Source: Lycocorax pyrrhopterus obiensis
Lineage: Eukaryota > Chordata > Aves > Passeriformes > Paradisaeidae
Direction of reading: 5' to 3'
DNA length: 64,000 nucleotides
Assembly: GCA_014706295.1 (NCBI GenBank)
Contig: JACSVZ010000039.1
Span: forward strand, 806,001-870,000
Shown here in pieces: positions 13,331-26,333 of this stretch (position 1 is the first letter of the stretch; every line of letters starts with the position of its first letter). The translations under genes were made by a program, and so were the position numbers. A model generated the notes under the pieces. The model was not told where the DNA came from. It saw only the letters and a list, made by a program, of their open reading frames with translations, and made no database searches.

Positions 13331-14459
13331 TCTGTGCCCACTAGCTCTCTGCTATCAGTAGCATGGCACAGCAGCTTTGCCCTGCAAGGACACAGCACCC
13401 TGCCCTCCTTGAGCACAGGTCCAGTGATAATAGTTAGTCACATTTCATTAGACACTTTGTTAGTTCAAGTGGGAGAAGTCTCTGCAGAGGATGAAGAAAC
13501 ACTCATCCCTGCTGGTGACACCAGCAGGTGTAGATATAATGCCATATGCTCTTATGACTTGGGTGCTTATCTTTTAAAACCATGTACAGCTTATACAAAA
13601 TTAAACTATGCATTTTTAAAACACTGCAGAACTAAATTCTTACAGATTACAAATTCATGAGCCATTTTTATACACAATATTTTCATTTTCCTTCTCCAAC
13701 ATTGAAGGCATATATTACTTTTTTTTAAAGATCCTTCCTCTCGCTGTACTGAAGGACTAATATTTTGAGAATAGATGATATGCATCTTCCAAAGAAGACT
13801 CACATATATAACACCTGCCTCATTTGTTGCAGAATGGTAAAAGACCATGACAGGGACATAAAAAGTCTTTCTCCTGGGGAATTGCATCTGCCATAGACTG
13901 TATGGGCCCACATGGTAGAAGAGCTACCCTATAGCAGAAGGGCAACATAAATCCTTTCATATTTTTCAATCAATGTCTTTCCAATGACAGTCATAACATG
14001 GTCAATATTTTTGCTGTTGTACTTCCGAAAAATCCTGATTGAAAATCTGTAAGGTAGTGAGGAAGCAGACTGCAAATTAATGCATTAATGAGTATTAAAA
14101 GTTTTCAAAAAGAACTCTCAGTTTAATTAGGATTCAACTTTCTAATGATATAAAGTCAAAGCAAACCATTACTACTTTGACTTTATATTCTATCAGTTTA
14201 TACAGACACTTGAATGTACCTTAGTCCATTTGCCAAACTTTCTCCAAGTTCTAAATAAATACTTCAGAATGAACATGGGCTAAACCCCACATTTTACATA
14301 TTTAATTGCAAATTTTTTAAGGATTTCAATAGAATGAGTATTCAGCAAACAGTAACTGACATCAAAGGAATACAAGACCTTTTTGTCAAAGCTCAGGTAA
14401 AACCTGGACTGTTCATTCTCCTAGCCCCTGCCTCTGCCTTCTGTGACAGGGGCAGTGTG
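13331..14459. other. Unique sequence, nothing identified
   Basis: Short open frames at 13,334-13,660 (plus) and 13,606-13,911 (minus) have no recognisable protein features. No repeat family was recognised. Confidence 0.45.
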
Positions 14460-14690
14460 ACTGGAGGACTTGTTGGTGAAGACTGAGGTAAAAAACATCG
14501 AGTATCTCTGTCTTCTACATATCCTGGGCAACCAGGTCTCATGTTTCCTTCTGGAGACGTCCAATATTTTCTGTAGTTTTCCTTTTATAACAAATGTAGG
14601 AGCTTTTCCTGCTGTCCTTCATGTCCCTGGCCAGTTTTAATTCTGTCAGGTCGTTAGCTTTCCTAACCATTCTTCAAGGCTGAAGACTTC
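14460..14690 (-). mobile_element. CR1 LINE fragment, pol region
   Basis: The plus strand reads TTGGTGAAGACTGAGG near 14,474 and continues through blocks such as CCTGGCCAGTTTTAATTCTG at about 14,627. These match the reverse complement of the CR1 ORF2 segment encoding the start of the reverse-transcriptase region. The copy is full of substitutions and has no usable frame. It lies just left of a second CR1 fragment, but in the wrong order to be one colinear element. Confidence 0.75.
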
Positions 14691-14704
14691 AGTAAGTCTC
14701 TGGG

Positions 14705-14900
14705 CACCTAGTGCCAGGGTGCTTAGTCACCCTCACAGTAAAAGAAAGAAAAAGCTTTTTCTCATGTTTAAATGGAATTTCCTGTAATTCAAACTGTACA
14801 TGTTTCCTCTGGTTCCATCACTGGATACCACTGGAAAGAGTTTGGCTTTGTCTTCTTTACTCCCTCCATCAGGTATTCATACACATATATGTATCATAGT
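14705..14900 (-). mobile_element. CR1 LINE fragment, 3' region
   Basis: The segment contains TCACCCTCACAGTAAA, then CTCATGTTTAAATGGAA, then ATCACTGGATACCACTGG, then CTCCCTCCATCAGGTATTCATACACA. These are degraded reverse-complement forms of the conserved end of CR1 ORF2. The actual 3' tail is missing. It is separate from the fragment at 14,460-14,690, because in one minus-strand element this part should lie to the left of that one. Confidence 0.8.
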
Positions 14901-17671
14901 GCCTGTGAGAACATGGTGAGAGAGAGGGAGTAAAACCTGTGAGAGAATGAGCATGAATGAGAGAAATAAGTTTTATTTAAATTTCACCTGGCCTCACGTA
15001 TGGTCTTACATTGATTTTTATTACATTAATAGCCTAAATGTTCTGCTAAACAGCAGCTTCGATTTTTTCAGCCAAAGAAAATAAGTAGGTATGAATGTGA
15101 AAGATGTACACCAAACACTGAACAGCATAAAGAGAAAATATCTTGAACAATGTGACATATTCAAGTCAAATTGCAATCGATTAGTCACTGCTGAAGCAGA
15201 AAATGAATACAGGTGGTAAAGTGTTGATGAACAACTTCCAGTGTTTGTGTAGGCAGCCACAGACAGATACAAAAACAAGTTCAACAATACACGTTCCTTT
15301 TGAAGCTTTTTTTTTTTTCACTTAATCTTTTATATTCAAAAAGTACAAAGGACGTGCTTTAAACACAGTGGAAACTGCTATAAGAAATCTGGACTTTCCT
15401 GAGCCATGGATTAAATACTTTTAGTTGTATTCAAATAAGTGATCTGTACAATTCAGCAGAAGTGTAGATTTAAGATCTCACTATATACCTGTAACATTCT
15501 TTCCTTTGCCTATGATTCAAGGACAAAACCACTGTGCTGCAGCGGTGCCTTGTCACTATATATGCAAGTGACAACCAGAAACTGTGACAAAATCCATTTA
15601 CACAGATATGAGATTATAAGTTAAAGTAAACATGCCACTGCTCAATCTAAATTCAGATAATTTTCATCACTATTCATAACAGAGAGGAAAGAATTCCGAA
15701 AGGTTTTTTTAATACATCATATAACAACAAATATTCACAAAATAAAGACATAATAAAAGACCTAGAGTTGAGAGTTTAGAATGGACATTTTCAAGTGCTG
15801 CAATAGTGTCTTAGATTATTTGACACTTTTTTTCACCCATGCCTTGTATCATCTGAGTTATAATAATGTGATTACAAATACGACCATGTACCTACCTGGC
15901 TTACTCTGACCTTGTAAAACCACTAAAGCCATTTGCAGTGTTCAAATACAGCACCACATGGCATTATCAAGCTGAAAACTAAAAGTGAAATAAATGGGAA
16001 ACCTAAGACTGTCATCAGGCTACCTGACTTGCATACCTTAGCTAAACAAAATAAAACTACTCTATCAAGCAAAACTTGTGTTATTGCAACAGTCTTCCAT
16101 CTTGAATCTATTGATTTGGCTGATTTTCTCTGAAAAGTCTAGAAGCCATATAAATGCAACTTTTGCATACAATTACTTGTCAATATTTCCTTCAAGAAAA
16201 AAATATTTATGATATCAAATGCTTAAATGTTTTCAGATGATGAAAACATAGTAAGTGCTCTTGTAAATATCTATATATAATCCCGATAAGGCTTTGCAAA
16301 CAGGTCATGATCTCAAGGTCTACAAGTCTCCAGGGCTTCAGGGATGTCCACTGCACATCAAAATGTGACCTTGCTGAGCAAGTTAAATTATTTGGATGCT
16401 ATTAATGGACAAAATCAGACTTCTGTTGCCGCAAGGTTTTACATTGATAGTCATATAAGAATTTGAACCATTTTAAGCACTATTTAAGCACATTTTAAGC
16501 ACAATTATTACATACATTGGTTAGTATACATTGAATTAAGCATACATTAAAGGGAATACCAATGTCATTGACCTACTACAGGTCCACAAATTTGTAAACA
16601 CATCAATTCAAGAAAGCTTATTTTTGCAACTCTACACATTCTACACATTAATTTTTGAAAAAAAATCTTTTCCATTTCTAAAATTTTGTTCATAAAGATA
16701 TACTTAACACTGAATTTACTGTGATTTGTATGTCAACATTCTGCTTTTGCCATGGAATAATTACAGCTCTCAACATTTGATTTTGTTAAAAAATATTCTG
16801 GAATTTTAAAATTATATGGCATCAGCATTTTCAGTGGAGAATATTCTGTCTTCTTCAAAATTACAGAAGACTGAAATATTGTTGAACACCTTGGCTTTTG
16901 AGTTTCTTGGCCAAATAAAGATTCTTCCCTTAGAGTGATTTTGGCATTTCTCTTCAGCTAATGAAGAAACAATTACGGATGCTTTCAAGCAATTGAAAAT
17001 GACAGTGGTCAGTTTAATCAATTGCTAGACAGCTAGATGAGATTGCCTGTCATGTCAACCTGTATGCCACCATAGCTACACATGAAGACCATAAAAAAAA
17101 AATCTGCCTAGGCAAAAATTTACAGAAATGTACATTTTATGAACAGTTTAAGGAACAGCTCAGGAAAAAACCTCAAATTTTAAATACACTCTATTTTCCT
17201 ACTTACCTTCATATCAGCTATAAAAATTGATTACTCTGCTACTCCCAAAGTCACTGAGACTCTCAGGACAGGACAGCCTGTCTGTTCTGTCATGTGCTTA
17301 TTTGCTGTTGTCCCTCAGCCATATCATGAGATGCTCAGGGTACCAAATCTGGGGATTAACACCAGGAGTGTGGCTATGCAGAGACTGCAGTACAGAAAGG
17401 TGGGAAGTCAGCAACAAGACACACAAAAAGGCATGCAGATAATGATGTGCACTTCTGCTTCCATTGCCAGACACAAAACTGACACTCCTGAATCATCACA
17501 ACAGGGTCCTATAGAAAAGAAATACTGTGAAAGCACAAGAGTGAAAGGCACTGGCCTAATCTCTCTGCCTTTCATCTTTCCCCTCCCTGCTGGAAGCCAC
17601 AGGGGTGAAGAACATTCAAACAGACTGTCAGAAGTGTCTAGATGGCTTTTCCATATCAAGGTACAATGTAG
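14901..17671. other. Unique AT-rich sequence, nothing identified
   Basis: No gene or transposon was recognised. A short 11-bp-period repeat (TTTAAGCAC three times) lies at 16,472-16,502. The minus-strand frame at 15,021-15,287 is unremarkable. Confidence 0.5.
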
Positions 17672-17742
17672 ATTAAAAAAACTCAAATTAAACCAAACCA
17701 ACACCAAACCAAACCAAACCAACCAAACAAAAAACTTAAACC
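17672..17742. repeat. (AAACC)n-like A/C-rich simple repeat
   Basis: The tract is built of AAACC and AACC units with A-runs. The minus-strand open frame of 158 codons at 17,408-17,884 passes through it, producing a Trp/Phe/Leu-Val stretch that is a repeat artefact. Confidence 0.8.
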
Positions 17743-20700
17743 ACAAAGCCAAAAAATTGAGTGAAATATTATGTTGAATAATTTTTGTTTCTTTTTTCAT
17801 GATGTCATGAGAAAGAAACTTTTGTCCTTTAAAAGCCAGTTTGAAACAGGTTTGTTTCAAAAAGCAGTTAAGGGAACAACCCATATTAAAATGGCCATAA
17901 GTATTTTAATTTTAACTAAAACAGATGCATAGTTTAATAATTGCACTATGACATAATTTTTCTCACTACAGATATTTTAGTTCCCTACTTTGCCTGTAAG
18001 TGTAACAATGCAGTCAGTGATTAAATGCAGAATAAGATCCAAACGTCCAATTTAAATACAGCCATAAGAAAAACAATTTCAAAAATCACATATTAAGGCA
18101 AAGTATTCATTTGGCTCAATGAGAGTGAGAATAAGCAGATGTTTCAAATTAATAATATTTCAAATACTTCTGAAATTCTCAAGTCTTCATTCATTCAAAT
18201 CTTCTAAAGGAAATTCATAGTAACCAGAGCTCCTAAATATTTTTCCAAGGACACACTAATAGGCATGCTGATAATGTTATACATCCCTAACCCCCACCTC
18301 CTAGATCGGTAAACTAGAACTATATAAATAAGGGATTTTTTAAGATCAGTAACAAAAATAATGTAAAGAGTTTGTGTAGGATTGATAAATTAACTTGGAT
18401 CCAACACAACCCTTTTTCTATCCTTTTGTTAGTGAAATTGAAAAAATACTTTCTGGTCAGTCTGAATTAAGAAAAACAGATAACAAATGATTAAGATGGC
18501 AAACTCAGGGGAGATGGTTGTAAAAATCAGTGGCTGTTACATCCATCCAGGTCACTGTAGAAATAAAAAATAATTATAATAACTCACAACCCAAGGAGAG
18601 CCCCTAGCTGGTTGAGTACTACGTCATTAAGCCTCTTAACCTTATCATTGGCAAAGTTTTTCTTGGAGCTGTCCTTCCCGTATCCCATGTATGTGTGTTT
18701 CCCACCACTCTCTGTGAAGAGGAAAAGAAAACATACCACCATTACTGAGATTTAGTGAAACTGGCCTGAAACAGGGGTTCAGTTTCTCTAGATTGTTTAT
18801 GAAATTCCACCAAAGGGATGGGTTTTTATCATTAAACCATAAAAATGAGAGGAAGAGGCAAAACCAAAGAAGGAACACATGCACTCACCACTCAGTTGAT
18901 GCTTTGTCTTGGTGGACAGATTCCATTATTTCCCTTACCATCACACTATGTGATAAACTTTTCTGTATACTTTCTATGCAAAGGTCATCTTGTGGGACTG
19001 GTGATTTAGGGACAATATTTTTTTTCCCCATAACACAAAATCTACTTTTTTCAACAAAACACAAGACCTGTTCTAGAGAACTTGCTTGCAAGAGACCACG
19101 TTCTTAAAAGTTTTCATCTGCTTTCTGAGAAGCACCTGGAATGGTTAGATTGTGGAAATGTATTGTGAATGACTCAAACCCTTAAACTTTAAAAATTATA
19201 TCTAGATGATTTTTTTAACTGAAATTCAGTGCTGCATTTTTTCTTCTGAGCAGAATTTATTTCAGGGTAAAACGTATCTCCTTCAAAAGTTCCATTCACC
19301 TTCTGGTTGCAACAGGGAGGTACAAGGAAGTGGGAGGGAAGATTAGTACAAATTTCAATTAATTTATTTCCTGGAAGTGGTACTGTCATTTGGGATACAT
19401 TTTTAAGGAGTGGAATTTTTCGGCTGCAGCAGAGCTGACAGCACAGTGGTGGCTGCACAGACATTTCTACCACCCCAAAGGTCATTTGCAAACTGCAGTA
19501 ACTCTAAAATGTCAACTAACTGATGATGGATGGATGCAAGTACTCCTAATCTTTGGCATCTGGATTCTGAACTCTGTAAATTGCAACCTGGCTATAAAAT
19601 GAAGGAAGTTCTGTATCACAATGTGCATAAAGGAGTTACTGAAAAAATACAAGTACTGCATCTTGCCTGTACTAATTGCTGATGTGGGCTAAAGAACTGC
19701 TACAGGCTGAGCTTCTGTGTCTTTTGTTTCTTAACACAAGAAAGTCAGAAGGGAAGGGGAGACATTGTTCTAGTTTGGTTTGGAAAACAAAATTATCTGT
19801 AGAAATAGAACAGAACATTTTTATACATCCTGTCATTTACCCCTGTGTGGGGGAAAATGATGTGTTTAGTGTTTGCATACTAAGAAAACAGCTACCTGTT
19901 TTCAACTAACAATTATCTGATCAGTTGAGTCAGACTCAAGTTTGAAAATGGTTTTTATAATGCACATATGCAAACTCATGGAAAATTCCCGTAGATAAGT
20001 AAATTGCAAAAATCATACTCCTTTTTCAGCCAAAACCCCTATAGAACAGAATGAAAATTAAATCAGTGGAGTTCCACAGAAGTGGTATGAATTTCTGAAC
20101 AAATCATGGGAGAATCTACAGCATTTAAAGATAGTTTGAGGTGTCTGGAATACATAAATATATCCAGGGGGTCTCAGCTCATTGGGCCTTTAGAATAAAG
20201 TCTCTCCCTGACTTCAGTTTTAGTTACTTTATCTTAATGTGAAACAACCCATGTTCAGCACTAATAAATTAGTGTTTTCGCAGGTTACAATGATTATAAA
20301 TGCATTCTATTGTGTAGGCAAGGAATGAGTACAATTAGCAGAATCCCAGGGGACCTCAGAACTAGCATATAAATCTCTGCACATTCTTAAAGTGACAGTA
20401 CTTTGGCAATCACTGCTAAGAGGACTCTAAGGAAAGCCAGAACCTGCAAGTCTCTGTACTGAAGGAGCGCCAAGAGGAAGCTGAGCAAGTTTGCTTTGTT
20501 TGAATTGGATTGCAAATTCTAGACACAGAAGTATGGCCCACAGCTGTTGTTAAAATATGATTTCATAGAGAAATTTATTTCAAGAAGTGTTATTTTGTTA
20601 AGGAAAAGGAAACAGGGTACTCTGTAAGCCTAAGTAGCGTTTCTCCAAAACATCTTTCTTTGCAAGTACCTTGTTGCAAATGTTTCATACACAACAAAAT

Positions 20701-21746
20701 AAAATTTTCCAGTCATGCTTCACCATCAGGGCCCTGACCCAAAAACAAAGTAATGTGGAGGCTTTTTTTAGGGTAAAATATTATATTACCATCTCTCATG
20801 GTGTCCTAGTCAAACCATGTCCTCTCAAATCAATGCCCACAATCTCTGAGACAATTTAATTAACACCAATAACCTGCATGAAAACATAGGACTACCATTT
20901 AGTTTCACAAATCATGCAAATCTGATATAGATCCAAATTCAAGCAAAATCAAGGAGCAAGGAGGTTTACTCATCCCATGGCTGAGACTTCTTACTCTTCT
21001 CCATTTTTTAAATTGGCTATTTCAGGGAGGGTTTAAGATTCAAATTTATTGAAGCCAGAAGGAACAAAGGTTTAGAACCACTGCATAGATAAAGAAAATT
21101 AGTTTAAAATTCACTATTACAGCTCTTCTACAGAAAAAAAAGAAAAAAAGAAAAAAAGAAAAGGCAACTGCAGTAACAATAGAACAATAGAACAGGCAGC
21201 TGAATTCTATCCCTACTTACACTTTTAAATTGGAGGAACTGAAACAAAGATCAGAGACTGCTGTATCATAGGTCAAGTTATACCCAGCTGAAAGCCTTGG
21301 TACAGAACAATCACTGAAATGATCAGTCCTCAGAAGTGTCAAGTTATACTTACGGAAAAACACTTGCAGAATTGGAATCTAAAACATCTGTCTCTGAAGT
21401 AATTCAAGGAACATTAGTCACACTAATCTTTTTCAGATTGCATTTGCACTTGAAGAGATATATTAAAAGTATTCAACCAACAACAAGCCAGTTGTTCTGA
21501 AATGTACTCTTTGAATCAAACTGCACTAAATATCACTAAAGCAAATCCTACACAGGGATTGTTACAGGATTCGTGTTTCCCCTGCAAATTCTCCTCTACA
21601 AATTATCTGGTTTACTTACTCAGTAATAAAAAACACCAGAAACATCTGCTTCCGTGTCATCATCTTAACCTTCTCATGAAAATTCACCCAAATTTTTAAA
21701 ACACGACAGCAAGGATTGTCTATTAAAGAACCGGAATCATTTGTTT
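17743..21746. other. Unique AT-rich sequence, nothing identified
   Basis: No CR1 tail, LTR or convincing exon was seen. A short (AAAAAAAG)n tract occurs at about 21,133-21,165. The open frames are at most about 104 codons and lack recognisable domains. Confidence 0.5.
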
Positions 21747-22100
21747 GGGCCACATTAGGAGTGTTACCAGTGGGTCAAGGGAGTTTATCTTTGCCTTCTG
21801 CTCAGCACTGGTGAGACACACTTGGAGTGCTGTGAGTGCTTCTGGGCACCACAGTACAAAAGAGATTTAGAGAGACTGCAGGGTCCAGGAAAGGGCCCAG
21901 AGACCTGGGGCTGTTCAAGGCAAAGAAGAGTAGGCTCGGGGGAGTTTTATCAATGTATATGAATTTCTGAAGGGAGGGTGTACAGAAGACAGAGGAAGAT
22001 TCCGTGTGATATCCAGCGACAGAACCAGAAACAATGGGAACACGGGAGGTTCTGTCTGAACATCCCTTTTTTACTATGAGAGTGATTGATCACTGGCAAA
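21747..22100 (+). mobile_element. CR1 LINE fragment, end of ORF2
   Basis: The plus strand follows the familiar end of CR1 ORF2. It has GTGAGACACACTTGGAGTGCTGTG, then TTCTGGGCACCACAGTACAAAAGAG, then TTTTATCAATGTATATGAATTTCTGAAGGGAGGGTGTA, then GGGAGGTTCTGTCTGAACATC, and stops near TGATCACTGGCA. It lacks the 3' untranslated tail, so it is truncated at both ends. Stops and indels break every frame. In full-length CR1 this part encodes the C-terminal region downstream of the reverse transcriptase. Confidence 0.9.
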
Positions 22101-24403
22101 AACCCTGCACAAAGCAGTATGGGAGGTAGTGATATGAATTACAGCCAGTTCTCTTCCAGGGGAGTGTCCTGTGTGACAGGACCATATAACTTCTTGTTGA
22201 CTTTCCCTCCTGCCCTTCAAACGCTATATTTCTTTCCATAAAATGGGGCCAGCACATCAAAAGTAATAGAGACTTGAACCTAGATAACATGGATCTAATT
22301 TCAAATCAGGGCTGAACCATGACAAGTAAGGGTTGGAATTCTTCCATTGGTAACAGTTTTACCTGCAGTGAATGATGAACTACTTGCCTCCAATCATCAA
22401 ATATTTAAAGACTGCTGTACTGCCTGCTCTGAGCATCACTACTGTGATCTGCTATATTGCTTACATTACCTTTTCCAGATAAAGGCCCTTTAGGGACTTT
22501 GGAAGGCTGCCTTTCCCAGGAACTCTGAGGAGCAGACAACTGCCGAGATTCTCCACTCTGCCAATAGCATGGCAATTTCACATGCACGGCTGTAGGATTT
22601 TAGCCTTTTGTAAGTCTTCTAGAGAAAGGGGAGTTTCTTGTAAGTTAAGTATGATATTTGGGTAAGTCTGTCTATTGATCTTCTCTGGAATGCCTGACAT
22701 CAGCTCTAATAATCTCAGTATACACACCTATTTCTGGAAGGCACAGCATGTAATTATAGCAACCTGGTCTGAGAACAACACAAAGTCAGACGTTTAGTGT
22801 TTCCCTATTTGCCATTCAGCAACACATTTTATTTTCCACCTGTTTGGTTTTGTACTGGAAAAATCATCCAGAAAGTTTGTGTAGTTTCCATCCTAGGCAG
22901 TTTTCAAGGGCTGACTAGATAAATCACTGAGCAACTTCTGATCTCAACCCTGCTGCTGCTTGGAGTGGGAGGTTGAACTGCAGATATTTTGAGGTTTCTT
23001 TGTCTCATTTTTCTTATGACCCTATGTCAGGTTTTCTGCTTTATCTAAATTTTGCCACAAGTTTTGCTGGTGCTTCTACAAAGGTTGTAAGAAGAAGATA
23101 AAATCTGACTGTTCTAGTGTTGGACACATCATCAGGCCATCTGACTACAAGTGTAATTTTATCCTGATAGAAAATGTCTGCTAACATGGTCCTTTATTTT
23201 TGTTTCTAATTGACTGGGTTTTTTTACCAGATTGGACAGATAAACTCAAGACAAATTTAGCAATGGATTTTGTCTGTACAAGCAAACACTACCATGGGCA
23301 CTCACTAAAATATCAAAATATCATTTGCATTTTGAGTTGTACAAGTGTTTGTCTGCATTGCTCAAAACAGCTCCTGCTTCCTTCATTAGATGGCAGAGAC
23401 CTGGAAAAGAAAAGCTGCTAGATTGATTTCAAGTTTCTTATGATTCTGCTGAGTGAGATAGAAAAATAAACTGGGAATTATCACATAAAAAAATTCTCTT
23501 ACTTTCAGTTTGAGTAAATTAGCCCAGGTGAAATTTTCTGGAGAATAATGAAATGGAAGACCTCTTCCAATACATGTCAGAGCTCTTATCCACTTTCAGC
23601 ACTGTAAATGCCATATCCTTCTGTAAAAACGTGCTTTTCCCACATAAACATGCTGTATGGTGCTGTAATAATGAAGTTGAAGTTGGCCTCAAGAGTTTTT
23701 CTATGCCTTGCCTTTTCACTTGATTAATTGCATCCAAATCTGGCAGTTGGCATTGAGACTGGGGAGCCTCAGTCAAGAGCTTTCTTAGCTGCATTTCAAA
23801 AGCCTTTTTCATGTCTTGCAAGAACAAGACATTAACTGGACCTGCTACTGAGAAGTAAATTATTCTAACAGAAAACATGTTTTAAAGCACAGTTTAGCAT
23901 AAAAACCCTAACCCTCGGACTAGCATGCTGATGGCGTGTCCCTTACCAGGTTAATATGACTTTATTCTGCTATCAGTTATTCAGGATGGTGAGCATCCTT
24001 TATGTGAGAGAGAAGTGGGAATTAATGGATATTGGGAGGGGTGATGAGCCAGCTGGGAGCCTAGGGAGTGAGGGGGGGGAGACAGACACGAGGGCACAGG
24101 GCTCTTTCTGGATCTCGGTAACAAAGACCTAACCACAAATGGCTTCATAAAATAGCTTGAGACAGAATAAAGAAAGGCAGGCAGATATTGCAAGTAGTAT
24201 CTTATATCCCTTCAGATGGCTGGAACCCCATGTTGGTGCTGCATTGATGGATGGGATCTGCACAGCAAGCTATGGAAAAGTCCATCTAGGTTGTGTCTCT
24301 GTCACCTCACCCCCATCTGTCTTCCTACCCTGCACAGTGCAGAAAATGGGCGAGGCTGGTCAGTGTTGCACCATTCCCAGCAGCGCCTCTCAAAAATACG
24401 GAC
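22101..24403. other. Mostly unidentified sequence
   Basis: No repeat family was recognised apart from a G-run at about 24,070-24,080. The candidate open frame at 23,519-23,878 is listed separately. Confidence 0.45.
23519..23878 (-). CDS. Unrecognised 119-codon open frame, possible exon or retrocopy fragment
   Basis: This minus-strand frame begins at an ATG closely preceded by an in-frame stop and ends at TAA. Unlike most open frames here, it does not lie in a simple repeat. Its product has a mixed composition: a hydrophobic start, then a charged, probably helical middle (about residues 22-65) with Lys/Arg/Glu/Leu/Gln in a helical pattern, then a Cys/Ser-containing end. I do not recognise a family. 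It could be a real small exon, an old processed copy or simply chance. No Kozak context, promoter or splice sites stand out. Confidence 0.1.
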   Translation of the reverse strand: MFSVRIIYFSVAGPVNVLFLQDMKKAFEMQLRKLLTEAPQSQCQLPDLDAINQVKRQGIEKLLRPTSTSLLQHHTACLCGKSTFLQKDMAFTVLKVDKSSDMYWKRSSISLFSRKFHLG

Positions 24404-24655
24404 AATGAGCACAAATTGAATTACAGGAAGTTACAGTCAAAAACAGTAAAAACCATGTTTTGCCATGAGTACAGACAAACCCTGGAACACGGCGTACAGA
24501 AGGGCTGTTGAGCCCCCAGGCCTGGAGATACTTGAAACCCTGCTGGCTCTAAGCAGTCTGCGCTGGTTGAGCATGCTTTGGGCAGGGCAGTTGGACCAGA
24601 CCATGTCCAGAGGTCACTTCCTACCACCCCCATGTACTGATTCCATGAACCAGAG
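24404..24655 (+). mobile_element. CR1 LINE 3' end fragment
   Basis: The sequence matches the end of CR1 in order: GAGCACAAATTGAATTACAGGAAG, then CCTGGAACACGGCGTACAGA, then CCTGGAGATACTTGAAACCCTGCTGG, then GTTGGACCAGACCATGTCCAGAGGTCACTTCC, followed by a degraded ATTCCATGAA tail. It is same-strand and about 2.3 kb from the fragment at 21.7 kb. Because that fragment ends near the position where this one picks up, the two could be pieces of one CR1 separated by later insertion, though there is some overlap. Confidence 0.85.
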
Positions 24656-26328
24656 TAAAATACGTTTTGTAGCCTTCACAATCTAAGTCATTATTAAGAC
24701 CAAGTTTCTAGACGGAAGCCACATCTTTTCTACTCCAGCTAGTATGTTACCCAGAACATTAAAAAATGAAAAGAATGTAGGATGTGTCTGAACCAAATTA
24801 TTCAAAAGCTGAGAAATGTAAATTATGTGACTGCCTTAGCAAACTTTTTTTGACACTTTCTTGAAAGATGATTTTTAAAAAGTTCCTGACTATCCTTATC
24901 CAATCTTTTTAACTCTTTAATCAGCATTAGTCATAAGATCTGTCAACTCTTCTAATGAAACAGTGAATACAAAATCACCTATCTTCTTGTGGGCATGTAT
25001 TTTGATGCAAAAAGGAGATAGTGACTAGAATCTCATTGCTTGTCTGCTAGCTGTAAAAATGAGAAAAATAAAGTTTAATCTTGAACTATTAACTTTGCGA
25101 TAGTAGGTTAGAAATACTTTTGTGTCTTTAAGATGCAGAAAAAATCTTCATAGCAATTTATACATTCAAAGCACATCTCCAAGCAACTCTGCCTGCAGCT
25201 GTGATTGCTCAGCAATTATTTAAAAGAAGCTTCAGGTATCACAAGTTGGATCCCTTGATAATCCACTTTCAATGTCTAGATCTGAAGATATCTGCTTAAG
25301 TAATTTGCCCTTTCTCATATACTAACTTTGTGGCAGAGGCAGAGACAGAAAGCAATTTCCCAAGCTTACATTTATCTTCTTTAACCTTTCTAGTCTTTAC
25401 TCTGTCTAGTATCACCCGTATTCTCTTCATAACACTCAGCTTCCTTATCCAATGAGGCAACGTACCTCCACTATGCAAACTTCATTCACCTTAGTGCACT
25501 GGACAGATGGACCCTGAGCAGTAATAGACAAATGCTGTCTTTTGGAAAAACTGTGACCACTGAATACAGATTGCTAAGCACATAGTCTGACAGCTAAAAC
25601 ATATTTATGCTAACAAATCTGAGTTTCCTGAATAGTCATTACAACCCCAGCCAATACTGAATACTTCCTTCCAGCACTGGGGGAGTGTATGGAGAAATCC
25701 CCTGTGCGCCTTAAAATTTAAAACCAGCATGAGAAGGAATATCATATAGAAACAAGCTGAGTTCGTGTTCCTTAAATCAGAAAGGGTTTTAGATCTTCTA
25801 TATCCACCTTTTAAACCAATATACAGCTGTAGCCACAACACTTTTCCATATGGAGAAACCACAAGATGGAAAAAAATGCACTCCTTGCTAAAGTGTCAGT
25901 GATTTGTTGGTCACAGAGAAATGGCAAGGCACAAACTCATGAGCAGCTCATTTGTAGCTATACACTATTTTGTTCAGGACATCAGCCCTACTTATCTGCT
26001 TTGATTCTTCTCCTATCTTTGTGATTTTTTGTGGCTAGTGTTCTTATACATGAATGAATATTCAGTGCAGTTTAATCTTTGTTATTGGGTACTTCGAAAC
26101 TGTCATGATCTCCACTACACCCTGAAGGAATTTTCACTTGGAGTTCAGGATGGTCTGAATTTTATCCAAATACATAGGGACATTCCCCGCCCCCCACACA
26201 CACTTTAAGATTGATAACCCTGGTCAATCACATTCATAGGTATAAATTAGAACTCCTCCAGTCATCCTCAGTGACCTTAAGCTGGTCCTCAAGGAGTGAT
26301 TTTTCCTAGGATATCAATTGTGTGCTCA
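24656..26328. other. Unique sequence, nothing identified
   Basis: No gene or repeat family was recognised. A short C-run with CA repeats lies at about 26,185-26,206. Confidence 0.5.
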
Positions 26329-26333
26329 ACAAA

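Noticed and set aside
17408..17884. 158- and 161-codon frames on opposite strands
   Set aside because: Both cross an (AAACC)n-like tract and overlap each other on opposite strands, with no recognisable domain.
23906..23915. CCCTAACCCT telomere-like word
   Set aside because: Fewer than two units; too short to be an interstitial telomere.
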